From assembly GCF_001949145.1 (NCBI RefSeq), contig NW_019091361.1, positions 1,108,769 through 1,172,768 on the forward strand: a stretch of DNA of 64,000 bases, read 5' to 3'. The translations under genes were made by a program, and so were the position numbers. Shown here piece after piece: positions 1 to 13,300 of the stretch; within the stretch, counting starts at the first letter, position 1, and each line of letters begins with the position of its first letter. This DNA comes from Acanthaster planci. Its lineage: Eukaryota > Echinodermata > Asteroidea > Valvatida > Acanthasteridae. Under the pieces are notes generated by a model, which searched no databases, was not told where the DNA came from, and saw only the letters and a program-made list of their open reading frames with translations.

Positions 1-2254
1 AGTGTCCAGAACGGGATGAATACGATAGATGCAGATAACCCATCAGGCACCAGAAATATATTTGGACTGCGGCTAATGTACTATGTTCAATGTATATATT
101 TTTTGGGCGGGAGGGTTTCTTTTTTTCTCTTTAGAAATGGCTCACTGTCGAAATTTGGTCGTTGGCTCAGCATAAAGCGAGGGGTCATATCACCAGAAAA
201 ATCGCTAATTTTATGCTTGTGGTTTTGCCATGGAGGGCCAGCTGCCCGCCGGGGGGCGGCCCTCCTGCCCCCCGCTCCAGCTGGGTCTAGCAAAGCGTCA
301 ATGTTGGAGTACACTATCGATCACTTCTTTTGGAGGTGCAAAAGAGAATCCATTTTTACTCCATCTTGGGTCTCCGAAATATTCCATGTCTTAAGAAAGG
401 CACCTGGATTCACATGACAAGAGTTCTTCATCTAATGTTATGAAATGTAGGATGCCCCCCGGGCTTGTTTACGTTGGGATGCAGTGCAGTTGCGGGATCA
501 TCTTTGCTATTTTCCCTTAATTATTTGAGAGTCGGCAATAAGCATTTTCACCACCTCGTAAGGTAAGCCAAACGAAACGTCGGGTTTCTGGACGTAAACA
601 GGTACCATGCATTTATCAATAGGCACACAGATTTGTTTCCCAATACCATTTGCAGAGATGCCTCCGCTCGCTGGAAAGAGCAAAATTAGCTCACCTTGCT
701 GTAATATACAACCTTTTACGTGAATGAACACTGAGGTTGACGTCATATGACGGTGACGACACGTCTACAATTTACAGTTGATGAATATCTATACGTTCAA
801 TGTCGTTCCATGTTGTTTGCTGGCATAATGACATTCGTTTGAAGCAGAAACAGACGCATTACTATAGGGAGAGATTAGTCCTAGGACCCCCTATTCATTA
901 CCGCAGGGCGGGGGAAACATGACGAGCCCCCCTTCGCTTTTCTGAAAGGGGATTGAAAACGGATCACTCCCTCGAACTTGACATAAAAGGACGCAGATCA
1001 ATCCCAATCCAATCTCTGGACAGGTGGTCTCATGGGACGTCAGCGTAAAAGGATCAACGCCGACCTTTTCCGGCGGCAACATTCAACGGCTCTTCCATGC
1101 AGAAGTTGTCTGGCAATAATTGAATTTGACGCACAAAATTTGAGTTGAATTTGAATTTGAGTTTGCAAGGGAATACTTGGTTTAATGGCAGTGAATGTGG
1201 GAATTTTATACCGTGAAGGGGAGCAAATAAAAGGAGCATCATTTTCAACTCCTCATGCGCCGTACACGCGTCGGGCGTGAGGTTTTCAGCATGAATTAAC
1301 CATCACGAGCGCAAGCCTTCATGTGCTGCTGATGAGGAAATGTTGACTTTGGCATGCAAAGTTTTTATCAAGGTTTTACCAAGTCAACGGGTATTGTATG
1401 AGCTTCACAAAAAAATTATTGGTGTCGAAACTATTTTTTCTAGAGGTATACAGAAAACGAAATCCCGAATACGAATAACAACTTTATTTTGCAACTTTAG
1501 TTTTGTTTCTTTCCCCATTGTCCGTTATTTTCGATTCGTTTTCCTGTGCATCTTTCTCGCTACATGTATAAAGTCATTTACTAGCATGCGTTTGTCGGCG
1601 AGCAGCTCTCAGTGCATTTGTATCATAATTATCGCCCCCTAGTGTCATGGAGTTCCAAAAGCCCCCTGTCCACAGCCAGGCAAAATTTCTTTTTAAGTCA
1701 GCCCCCTCCTCTTAGATTCACGGCCACTGTAACATATGCAATTACACAGTTGAGTATTTCTTAGCGCGTTTTGAAGACTATAATGCCTGGCAAGAGTACA
1801 CTTTGCGAACCTTTTCTGAAATTTTGTTGACTTGTAGAATTCCGGAAGTAAAGACCTGTTACCAGTTGGCCACGCTATTTGACTTTTCACACGAAAAGTG
1901 CATTAGATTAATGGACGTATTGGCACTTTTGTTTACCTAATTGCCTTTATTATTCAGCTACTGTGGAACATTAAAAATAATTTCCTTCTCCTTGAAATTG
2001 AGGACAGCCAAGATTTTTTGTTCGGACCAAAGTACCCCAGCAAAATAGAGTAATAATCCAACACGAAACTCAACTATGAAATAGATCAGGTGCTGGCGCT
2101 ATTTATCTTGCTCGTAACAACCAGATTATTTCTATGTCACAGTTTGAGTAAATTCTCCTTATATGCACATTGGCACTATCATTTCTATCGGTTACATCGC
2201 CACGGTAGGTTGGTGCTCGTGTATGTTCAAAGGGAGAAGATACAGACTAAGGCC
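1..2254. other. Intergenic stretch, no gene recognised
   Basis: I see no recognisable protein, RNA gene or complete mobile element. Open frames here are under about 135 codons, overlap each other on both strands and show no familiar motif. There is a G/C-rich patch with runs of G and C near 230-290, and a low-complexity stretch near 1120-1170 that repeats the word TTGAATTTGA. Confidence 0.6.
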
Positions 2255-2425
2255 GCAATAACACGGGTGATTCACAATAGTGCACCTCCAAGAGTTTGCA
2301 ACGCGTTGGCCAATCACAGTGCGCGAAATCTGTCCACCCTTTCCAAACGCGCATTGGGTCGACAGATTTCGCGCGTCGTGACTGGCCAAACTCGGAGGCG
2401 CACTTTTGTGAATCGCCCGTATTGC
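2255..2425. mobile_element. Palindromic MITE, family A copy 1
   Basis: The segment folds back on itself. The left end reads GCAATAACACGGGTGATTCA and the right end is close to its reverse complement (TGAATCGCCCGTATTGC). An inner stem pairs the GCGCGAAATCTGTC region with GACAGATTTCGCGC. A second copy with the same architecture lies at about 19541-19722. The right arm has lost a short block that copy 2 keeps. No transposase is encoded, so it is a non-autonomous DNA element by structure. No convincing target-site duplication was seen. Overlapping short open frames on both strands here are translations of the repeat. Confidence 0.75.
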
Positions 2426-5400
2426 GAGACGGCATCAGCAGCAGAATCCTAAGCTGATTATAGAAGAGGTGACATGTGAAAAATATCAAGCAAAAAACGG
2501 TATCAGGATCTATAAAGAACGTGTTACGATAGTGCTTTTGTTGTATGAAATATCAAGTGAATCGTCAAACGTTACTATTCTTTCGTGAGCCAGCATCACC
2601 CCTGACCAGCCTCAGTGGCTTTTTCTTTAGACGAAAACTATCCTAAAATGAATGAAGAAGCTTACTTCTCCACCCTCGCTTGGGTTTTTTTTGTGTGTGA
2701 GTGGAAAGGAGGAAAAACAGTTAGTAAATCGTATACGTCCGTTTGTTGGTCTGCCCATCAATCCACAAGCAACATGGAAAGTAAATTAGCGTCGCTACAA
2801 ATGAATCATTTTATCAGTTTGATGTTTTCAGAGACAGTTTGCCTTTGAAAAAAGCCTATATATAAAAAAGTGGAAATCTACTTGTTTTACAATAACCGCC
2901 GTGAGCTGAAGGGGTTTGTGAAAAGAATTGCCAGTAGATTTCTTTTACTCATCGAAGTGAGGTACTTTCTCCGTTTAATATACGCGCACGGGGTCAATAT
3001 AATTGTGCACACACACAAAATAGATTCTTCCGGCGATTTCAGTTTTCTCGTTTCTCGGAGTGTCGGCGGCTGTTCTTTAATACATGCTTTGAGAGACATC
3101 AGGACCGTCCGTCCTCTGGCTCTTAACGAAATGATGGCGAATTGCATTTCTGTTGTTTGAAGGGTCACCGGAATAGGAAAGATACTCCCTCGAGAACGTT
3201 CCCCACGGAAAGTTCATCTCGAAGAAATGTCAAAGTCACCGTTCAGACTTGGTAACCGAATTTCTAGGCCATGGTAACTTCTCCCTAAAGACCCTAACGC
3301 ATCAACTTGAAAAAACAGAAGCATTCGCATTGCCACGTTGATGACACATTGGTTCTCTGTCGACAACCGCACTAGCTGTACATCACTGAAATGTACATGC
3401 CACGAAAGCAACCAATGGCGTGACTCCTCATTAGCATGTTGCAAAGCTGTCACGTTGTCAGCAACTGGCCATCTCCATCTACACCCAAACGAATGCTGCC
3501 CGAGCTTAACATAGCTCCATGCGCCGTACACGCAACAGGAAATGGCTTGTCGTTTTTCCATCGATATTGGACCACGCCCATTAGTGAGGACATCATTCTG
3601 AACAGCCAATTAACGCGTCGGGTCGATCGATTTCGGATAACGAATCACTAACATCATTCACTGGGAGGCAAATCAACAGAGCACTCCAGGTTGACCCTAC
3701 AAAAGAACAGACACGACAAGGAGTTGATATCACTGAAATCCCGGAGGACAGCTGCATAAAATAGACTGGGGCACAATCGCCAAAACCTCCGTCATCCGCG
3801 GACGGGGGAGGATTGATGAAAGTTCGTTGACCTCATCACTAATCCCACCAGTGTTGTTCACACCGAGACACAGCCTCGTCACGCTCATTTGCGTCTTTAC
3901 CGTCACCTTGGCAACGTCGCTGTCTTTATGGCCCCGTCTTCTAAGTTCTCGAAAACGATGCTCCCGATAAACACGTCTGTCGGTTCCTTACTGCTAAAGC
4001 TCCAGCAGCAAATTGCACTGAATGGTGTTTGTACTTTTTCTGGAAAGTTCGACAATTTTGTTTGTACACAAAATGCCGTTGTCACTGGCATTTAATGCCA
4101 CTCGTCAGATATTTTCCGACTCAAACGAAATCTGCCTAGCTTTTAAATTCCCTTAAAGTCCCCATCTTATCAATATTTACATTATGAAGCTATTTAGGAC
4201 AAATTTAGATTCCTTTCTAAAAAACAAACTTGTATTTAGAAAACGGTGACGAATGAAGTCATCGTTTTTCATACACACAAAATAGAATGTGTACATAACG
4301 TGACCATTTCCCTAGACCATATGCTAAGAGTCCAGAATCACCGCTTTTCGTCCTTTTGCATGCCGCACATTGCACTTCGAAAAAAAGTGACCTCTATGGA
4401 GTAATCTCTTGGTGGCGTTACACAGGCCCATTATAGGTTAGTCCTATTCCATGAGATTGTTCCACGTTTGCTAACACCCGTGTTGTATGCTTGCACAATA
4501 TAAATTTAGATGTTATATGACCGACTTACCACTTGGCCATTCAGACCATACAACCAGCGCTGCTTAATCTACGCCATAGCAAATAAACAACACGATTTGG
4601 GAATTCTGACAGCGTTGCCTGATCACGCAGATATTATGTAGTTGTAAGCAAATTCATTCGTGAAGTCGTGCGTATTGCGATAGTTTAGTGGTTAATTAAA
4701 TTGATAGCGTCCAGTGGCTAACTGCACTGTTGGTTCCAACGATTCTATTGCCATCCTGCGCGAAGTAGGCGTTGCACCATAAACGGAACTCGGTAATAGG
4801 CGTCCGTGTGATTTATATTTTGCTATTAGAAGTTTAGAGCAAACAAGGGTCTAGGTTTTGCTCAAACCTTAGCGTTTGAGTAGGGCTCCTGTCTGATAAC
4901 TGGTTATAGAGGTGTATAATTTGCTGGGTTTGCTCCACATTTGCCTGAGCTATAACGTAAAATGCTGCCCCGTGTTAATGCGACCAAAGTGCCATTTCAG
5001 GCCAAATTTAGGGCAGATTTCTTTTCCAGAAAGCTACAGCCGTACTGTGAAGCAATATCCTGGCATCTTCACTGCCTCACCTTGGCTCTGGGATGGAGTG
5101 ATTTGTAAAATTTGTAAAGGGGGATGTACGTCGCAGCTACATATCAACCTATGCGCGAAGTACTGAGCTGCTTGTCGGTCAGCACTAATTTGGTGCATTA
5201 TGCGTTATGTGTTCAGTACACATGCGTGCACCGCGTACACAGAACGGTAGATCCGTGTTATTGTTCAAGCAGATCTAACCAATGAGGGCTCAAAAAAAAT
5301 TACGTCAAGCATCCTGGAAAAATCAGCCCGTTCCAATCCCCTGTCAAGGTAGCGGGGACGAGTAAAATACACGTCCTTGTGTATGGTCACCGACACTATG

Positions 5401-8400
5401 TGGCCAGTTGGAACCCTTGATCGAGGTACGAGGAACGTAATGAGTGAAATTATCTGCCCACATCACTGTATTTTATCATTAAAAGAGGTACAGAATGGTT
5501 CAAGCGTCATACGCGCGGCTTGTACTTTGATGACATGCACATTGTTTGCGCAGCGCCTGCACCATGGCCTGATACGCATCTGCACGAGTTAACCTTCGCC
5601 CTGTAACACAGCATGGAACGGCCGTAGAGAGCGTCAGGTAGCTTTAGAGGCGGGAACTTGCGCTCTTTAAGTCGCGGAGAGACTGTTGTAGGTCTTATCA
5701 GACAAACTGCTCGGTGGAGTATTTGCTTTAGCTTGGGAGTTTAGGATTGGACCGGAGGAGATGACTGTTCCTTACCAGTCGCGAATTTGATCAAGGAGAG
5801 AGGGTAGTCACGACAATATCTACGGGGAAGGACTAGAGGACTCCACAGACTTAGGACCCGTCTTCAGTCACTGATTTGCTTGGACTCGCACTGTCACGGT
5901 GTTTCAAGAGCACCTGCGCAGTGGGTTTGCTTGCTGGTGGATGTTGATACATGTATATATGCATTACGAACTGATAATAGTCCTACTACGAAAGACTTGA
6001 TGTTATTGGTCATACCCTCTGGTTAGTGGACTGCAAATGTGGAAAATCCATGTCAAATGGTAAGTATTTTATGTTGGTTGGACTTCAGCCAAGAATGTAC
6101 GCTAATGTGTTTTAAATTTACGTAAGGCATTGATTAAATGTCTGCCATGACTGATTTGTGAGGAAAGGAGAGTCTACTGTCTGAAAGAAATTTGACCCCC
6201 AGTAGGAAATTAGCTGCGCGTACGTCTGTTTTCACGCTAAATATTTACGTGGCACTCCTATGGAATGCAGGATTGTCGGGATGAGTTCTTTGAATTATTT
6301 TTGAAATATCTGTTCCAGCTAAATGTAAAGCGCACGTAGTGCTAAGCGTTTCCAGTGTTTAACTTCCCAGCTTCAATAACAATACAACCTGTTATGAGAC
6401 CTCGCAATAGACAAAATTGGAGATGAAAGTCAGCTTTAGGAAGGCGTAGGTAAAACACTTAAATCTTGAATTGGTGATCATAGCCTACAAGATAAGTATA
6501 CCCAGTCACATTGCACGAGAATTGCTTCGCAACGGTTGTGAGTAAATATGCTTAAAGCCAGTGAATGACCAAAATAGCCGTATCGCTTGTGCAGACTTGC
6601 CGGCAGGCAAGTTGTCATTGATAAGGCAATAATTATCTTCTTTTTCTTGGATATTTTTCCCAGAATGGCTCTGTGCCAGTAGTCTCAACTCGTATGACCT
6701 TTTGCCATGTAAGTATTTTACAGAAACTCATCAGATCAAACTATTTCGGAATTATGAAAAATTCTTCAGAAGAAGGTGATTTAAACAGAAAGGCAATTTT
6801 CGCAAAAGTATGAAATAATGTCCCATAAATCAGTGGTATAGAAGCGTCGATCGAATTCACAGACATAAATTACTGTATGCTACTTCCATTCTGGCGTTTG
6901 TTTTTTCCCCTTTGAACAATCTTACAAACATAACTTTTTGAAGCAAGTCAGGACTATTATCTTTTTTTACCGTAATACATGTACATAACGTTTAAAAAAT
7001 GATATCTGTTGTGGTGCTGCAGAAAAAAAACGTTGTGTCGCCTGTTGTGCATGTGCTTGATGTGCATCTTTCGCTGCTCGTTCATTTTTTCCCGAAGTCG
7101 GCGAATATAATTTCATACAATGACATTATTTTTTTTATTTGAAGGACGCGCATTCGTTATCTTCTTTCATTAATGTTCACTGTTCGGTGTTTAAATATTC
7201 ACCATAAACGACGACACACTGAGAGCTACACTCATTGCTAGAGGATGGATAGCGTCAGACGTAGACGTATATAGGCCTAACTTTGACTGCGCGCCGATAC
7301 GGCCTCGCCGGTTCATTTAACAGGGAAAATACACGGAACAGCGAATTGTAATTTTCCAGTGGCGGTGCAGTCCTGAAGGCGTCCCTTCAAGGTACTAGTC
7401 TGTGTTTGATTGAGCAGCAAAATTGCGAGGCACGCAGTCTTGACTGTGCAAGATTGTTTTTTAAACGTTTCACTGGGAGAAAAGCACAATATAAATAGTT
7501 GGTCTGTCCGTTGTTTTGCCCACGTTTTGCTTGTTTGACTTTGTTGCATTTTCCTGTGCAACTCGTTCCACTTACTTGCGGCTCTGTTCTCACGACAAAC
7601 AACCAGCACTATGTACAGTTACACGCTAGGTATCAACAATTTACACGCGCGCGGTACCAGAAAGCGGTAATGCAGCGCGACATTATACGTGTACATCGAA
7701 GAGGAAACCAATTCAACAAGAAGAACCTAACGTTGAACGTTGGTTGGCCAAAACGCGCAGTCTCATCACGTCTGAACGTGTCAACCATGTACAGATCTCC
7801 ATAGTAAAGTCTTTGTGGTGGAGATCAATGGTGTAAACCCATTCCATTGCGCACTGCGTACAATTGCCACCGCGATGAAAACTTTTGCAGCGCACTACTG
7901 TGGGACCCTCAGTACTGGTCCCACTTCCGGTATACTTCCCCTCGAACCATGCTGTATTTTGTAAGTTTACAACTCCCCTTTTTTGCCATTGCCCTTATAT
8001 CACAAATACTCTTTTTGCACACTGATTTTTCGAAATCAAGGAAGTCTGATCACGGGGTGAGCACTGTATGTGTTTACCTTTTTCGGCACGGTTACCCTTT
8101 TCACCTCCATCAAAATGACCTTTCCAAAATGCCACTGCTGAGGTAAATGTTCTGTTCCCCTTAAAACTGGGAGGGGAAGCTTGTTCGAAGACTGGTTACA
8201 TCCTCGCCCAATTCCAGACACTTAATGAAAACGCACCTCGAGTGCAAAGCGATTCCCATCTTGTTCATTAATGACACTAAGTCGTTGCGACAGAACCCGC
8301 AAGCATGACCACTTGACAAATGTTCCAATACGGCTGGCAGGCTGGTGAGCAATATGTCTTAGCGCAACACCTCAGGGAGCGCATGGCTGTGGGTACGTGC

Positions 8401-9742
8401 GTCTATGGGTGTCACAGGCACGCTATCATGTCCATGCGTTCCACACCATTCTGTGGATAAGGACGAGCTGATGTGACCACATTCGTGATCCATTCAGTAA
8501 ACCATGGAGTAAACATCCCTCGCCCTGGCACAAGATTATTTTATATAGGAGGCTCTGTGCCTATAGGGCAGGGACTCCATAGCATTTACAGATATACACA
8601 AAAATATCACGATCGTTTGTTTTAAGCTTTGGCACCTCTCTTTGAATTTTATAATTTGGGAAAGCTTCAGATTAGTTAGTAAAGGTAAAAATTTATGCAT
8701 TAGCACGAAAGCGAAGCTCAGGCGCTTGCTGCGGATGCAGCGTTGTGAAAATTATTGGTTCTGGTGCCTGGGGTGGAATACCGGTAGACTTTATTCACGG
8801 GGCTACCCATAGTGAATTTGAGAGCGAGGTTAACTCTTCATTTTTCGGTGTTGAGAGTAAAAATGAAGCAATAAAATGAAATTTCATGACAATTTGCCCC
8901 TGTCTACTCTGATGAATAATTTCAAATTCATTATTGAACATATAGAATTGTACTTTGCCAGATTCCGAAAATTATTGAAACAGTCTGGTGCCATCCTAAT
9001 CGACAGCTTGCAACATATAAAACAGATTTGGGGAATAAGAGAAAAATAGCCTCCACGTGAATAGTGTCTGTAGGCTATACGGAACAAAGATACCTAGAGG
9101 GCCTTTGGTATACGTAATCCTGTCCCGCCTCACACCAAGCACGTGAGGTTTTCAGTTTCAATTCCGTTTCGATTTAAAAATTCTCCAAACTGTTATCGAA
9201 TTTAGATCAACAGAAAGCTATATCCTTAGATAAAAAAAAGAAATCAAACAAGCTGGACAAAGATTAAGTGACATAGAATTGACAACAAAAGGGATGAAAC
9301 ATCAATAGTAAGGCCGGTGTAATGTTTAATTACTTCCATCACTGAATTTTGGAAATTAGTCAACCGTGAAAGGTTTTATAAATGAATAATAAAAAAGATC
9401 TTTGAAATATTTGAAACATGCATCATGAGATGACTCGAGTGGAGAACTCTAGGATACTTGTCCGTGGACAAAACATTAATATTGCTTCGGAACATTTAAG
9501 GTAACGGGCAAGGCGAGGCACAGCCAACTACAACAAACCATTCATATCTGGGTTAAACAGCAGACAAATATCATGTCTCCAAATGTCGTTAAAAAGTGTA
9601 AATTAATAGAAAAATGCAGCCTTTTTTTTTACAGTATGCATCATAATTACATGATTGTATGACGAATTGTGTGTTGTCTGAGCACTGAGCAGGTGTTGTT
9701 GCGAATATAAAAGAACGGTCAGTCGACATGGATTTCATTGCA
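2426..9742. other. Intergenic stretch, no gene recognised
   Basis: About 7 kb without a recognisable coding region. All open frames are short and without known motifs. One possible first exon ends at 6059 before a strong splice donor (ATG followed by GTAAGTATT), described as a finding. A segment near 8621-8680 shares a loose motif (AAGCTTYGGCRYCTCTCT) with one near 20412, which might be an old dispersed repeat. Confidence 0.55.
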
Positions 9743-9996
9743 GGGCCTGTTTGGCCCGTTCGTTTAACTGTCGCGATCAGTCATCCTAACGCTGGTTCGC
9801 ACCACCCATTAGCTGGGTTTTGGTGTCTGTAAATTAAAGTAACGACGGATCACTGATCGCGATCCAGATCCGTATGAAACAAACACGGCCGCAGTGATCC
9901 ATGCGCTGGTTCGCTCTGTCCATTAGGCGGGTTATGTCAGGGAGCCAACGACCGATTCCTGATCGAGATCAGGATCCGGGTGAAACAAATAGGCCC
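9743..9996. mobile_element. GATC-rich palindromic MITE, copy 1 of a neighbouring pair
   Basis: The left end reads GGGCCTGTTTGG and the right end, reverse-complemented, reads GGGCCTATTTGTTTC. Each is followed inward by a GATC-rich block (CGCGATCAGT-type) and then by a CTGGTTCGC...CATTAG-CGGGTT block in one or both arms. A closely related element begins only about 22 bp further right. No coding capacity. Internal structure is nested, so an insertion of one copy into another is possible. Confidence 0.6.
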
Positions 9997-10018
9997 TTTG
10001 TATGAACCTTTCTACTCA

Positions 10019-10352
10019 GGGCCTTTTTTACGTGGATCCAGATCGCGCGATCAGTGATCCAACGTTGGTTCACCGACACCATAAAGGTGCCTTTCTACAT
10101 GTAACTATGTTTTTAGGGTGCGTTGCGTACTTGATGCGTTATGCGTTTCACTTACATAGATAAAAAAATCGATCTCATCAACATAACACGTGTTCGAAGT
10201 TGCGTTCGGCCGTCAAAAGCGCCCAGGGAGCGATTTGACGGATGCGCAACACTTGGAAAGTGTTGACGCGCGTTAGTATGGATAGGCACCTTAACCCGCC
10301 TAATGGATGCGAACTGCAGCTATGGGATTTCTGATCAAGATCCAGATCCGGA
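10019..10352. mobile_element. GATC-rich palindromic MITE, copy 2
   Basis: The left arm starts GGGCCTTTTTTACGTGGATC and contains GATCAGTGATCC, then TTGGTTCACCGACACC, then AAGGTGCCT. The right arm carries the reverse complements of the same blocks in mirror order: AGGCACCTT near 10284-10292, AACCCGCCTAATGG, then GATCAAGATCCAGATCCGG at the end. The extreme right tip is missing or eroded. The inner AAGGTGCC/GGCACCTT pair at 10084-10292 could also be the terminal repeat of a nested element. Confidence 0.6.
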
Positions 10353-13300
10353 AATTATCAATGATGGCACATGCGTATCATTGCCCATGATGGAAAAAAA
10401 AGCGTAAATGAAATGAGATGCAAACTTTAATGTCAATTCTCTCAGCTTCTCCAGACTTATTTTCTTCCGAAAAACGCCTCTATATAGAATTGTCACGCGT
10501 TGTGCCGTCGTAGTGTAGTATGCGGATGAGTGCGTAATCATGAATTATTGGTGAAAGTCCATAGTGCTAGGTGGAAAGAATCGGCACATGGGAGGAATGT
10601 AGCTCTTATGGATACAAATTCTTTTCATTTTGTTTCGTCATGGAAAGCGTCATTGTTAATTGTTCATTTATTACTTTTCTAATTTATTACTTTTCTAATT
10701 CATTCACACGTTTGTTGGATAGAACAACGGTGTAACGGTTTTCCATTGTCGTTCTGAAACTTTGTCTTAAGAATCAAGCAAAAACGCACCGTCGTGGTTT
10801 CGGTTGGTCTGCAAAAAGGGGTGTTAGATAAATTTTGGGTTCCTCTTCGGAAACTAATAAAATGTTGTTTTTTAATACTTATTAGAAATTGAAAACAATT
10901 GGAAATTACATACACATTGGGGCGGTCACTTTGAATTTTGTCAAAACGGAATGAAATATGAAGAGTACGTATAAGGAGTCCGATTTCGAAATCTAGTTTC
11001 GAATATTCTTTAGTTTAAAGTGAGTTGTTACTACCGAAATTGCTGCAAGAAAATTTCATAAAACAGTTTGTTGGGACGTGAAACATGAAAAGAAGTATGG
11101 CGTTTTCAATGTGACAATAACGTGTCAGTTTTAAGTTTGACCAGGAAAGCTCGGCTGTTTTTCCCATGATGAAAAATATGCCCTGTCAGGTTGTCTCGCA
11201 GTCGATTAGTAAATTCCTTCATCTTTCAACTGACCCATCTTCCTCGGAAAGACACTTTCGCCTGGTCTGAGACGAGGAATTTAAGTTGCTCTGTGAGGAC
11301 ATATTTACGCGCTCCTTCAGCTAATTCAACGGTCTGGAGCCCAGCTTTCATGCTTGAAATTCTCGTTCAGATGAAAAAGACCGCATGATCGTCCACGGTT
11401 ACTGATGAATGGTTCTTCTGGTTAAAAGAAATTGCACAAATTCATTGTATAATTTATAGGAGTTTTTGTTTAATTGGCCGAACAGATCGATAAACCATGT
11501 GCTGGACTGTCAATGGCTGGAGAGCTCAAGTGCGTAAACCAATTTTAATCAGTTCAGTGGCGAATCTAGTGGGCCCCCCATATATATAAACCCGTCAAAA
11601 ATATTTTTATCGCGATGGCAAAAGGACGAAAAAAATTCGGTCTGAAAAAATTAATATTTTCCCGCGTTTTACCCACAATACAACTACCACATATGGCCTA
11701 AATACCGATCCTTTAAAATGCTAGCGTGTGAACCGTAGTGGCTATCAACATCAGAGAGAATATCGACAAATTTGTCATGTTTTGGTGTCAGATAAAGTAG
11801 TGTTCCTAAAGTCAGTCGGGTTCGACAGTCACTCTAAGAAGCTAAGCCTAATATCCTGAGATCATTTCGTCTGTTACAAAGAATTAGAATGAACATGTTT
11901 TGATATAAAAACCAAATCCGACAGAAGTTTACGAGCCAATACTGCTCAAAGTATGGTTTCAAAAGTCTTTCGATGGAGTTCAGTAAAATTTGACGGGTAA
12001 TAAACGTGACTCTTTTCGTAATTATTTTGTAATTACATTTTGGTCTGCAAAGAAGCCTTTTCTCTTGCCATCCTCCACGATTCTGAAGGGAAATCATCGA
12101 TTGTTTACTATTTATTACTGTAACTGGATGGCATTTGGGCCATGCATTGGTCGTTGACAGAGATACATACCATAATGCGTTTTCTTCCAATTAAATTGGA
12201 TTTAAAGAATGAGTATTTCTGTTTTATATCAATTGGTATTGATCCCATGCCAGCACCGTTCCCCAATCATCCTCCTTAATTGAAGGTTATTCAATTCCCC
12301 GCTCAGATGCTTGATTTGATAGATTCCTCTGCCGAGCAGTCCAGGAACACTGGTTAAACCTAGTCAACCCACGATTTCAACCGCAGGACGGTCTCTGTTT
12401 TACGAGCGTCACGAACAGAGGCGCGCTAATAAGGAAGACGTAACGGTGATCTCTAAGCTGGGGGTTTTGTGGAGACTTCGATATTGGGACACTCGTGATT
12501 GAAATTCGAGATACTTTTTTGCAAAATGAGGCATCGGTGGTTGGTGTATCAGAAACTTGGCCTTTGGGAGATCACATGGGAGTTTCTGTGGGCTCGGTCA
12601 CTTAGAAATGGAACTTGGCTTTGTTGGGGAAAACAATCACTTAATGCACGATTTAGAGATGCAAGTTGGAAAGGGGCCAAAAGGAGGGGCCATACAGCTC
12701 TTAATTAATTTTCATTATATTGTTGTCATCTTGGGGAGATTTTCAGTTCACATGTCTGTCTATGCTTTCTTTTAATAGGTGCAGTAATATGTTTATGTAT
12801 GTGTAAAACCTTCAACTGTTCCAAAGTATCACACTGATTTGGCAAATGCAGTGGGGCACCCACAAGTTGTTGGGGGGGGGGTGCTTTAACCGGAATTCCC
12901 CACATAGCTCATGATGCACAAGCCCCCCTGTTTTACAGAGGACTGGGATGTACAGCTCTGTCAGAGCTAGTAGTTTAAGATGTAGGTGTATACGCGTATT
13001 GTAACTCCATTTTTTCAAAAAGTTTTTGAAAAAAACAAAACAACAAAAAAACACCTTTTGAGGAGTTCTTCCCCGAGCCCCGCCTCCCTTGAGTGCGCCG
13101 CTGGGCAAAACAATGACCTCTTTATGCTTTTTTTGGAAAGAGTGCAAGTTTGCCTGCTCTTGATTTCACGTCACAGTATTAAAAGGCTCGTTTATTCGCT
13201 CTGCGTGCGGAACTAAAATTTCTAAGAGGCTCACAGAAATTTTGCCTATCTGTCTCGAGCGGATGCACCCCCTCATCGGTCGGAAAGAGCCACATCGGTC

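Noticed and set aside
12838-13095. Possible further G-run element (GCAGTGGGGCACCC ... GCGCCGCTGGG)
   Set aside because: The ends do not form a consistent inverted repeat, so I only note the G/C-rich patch.
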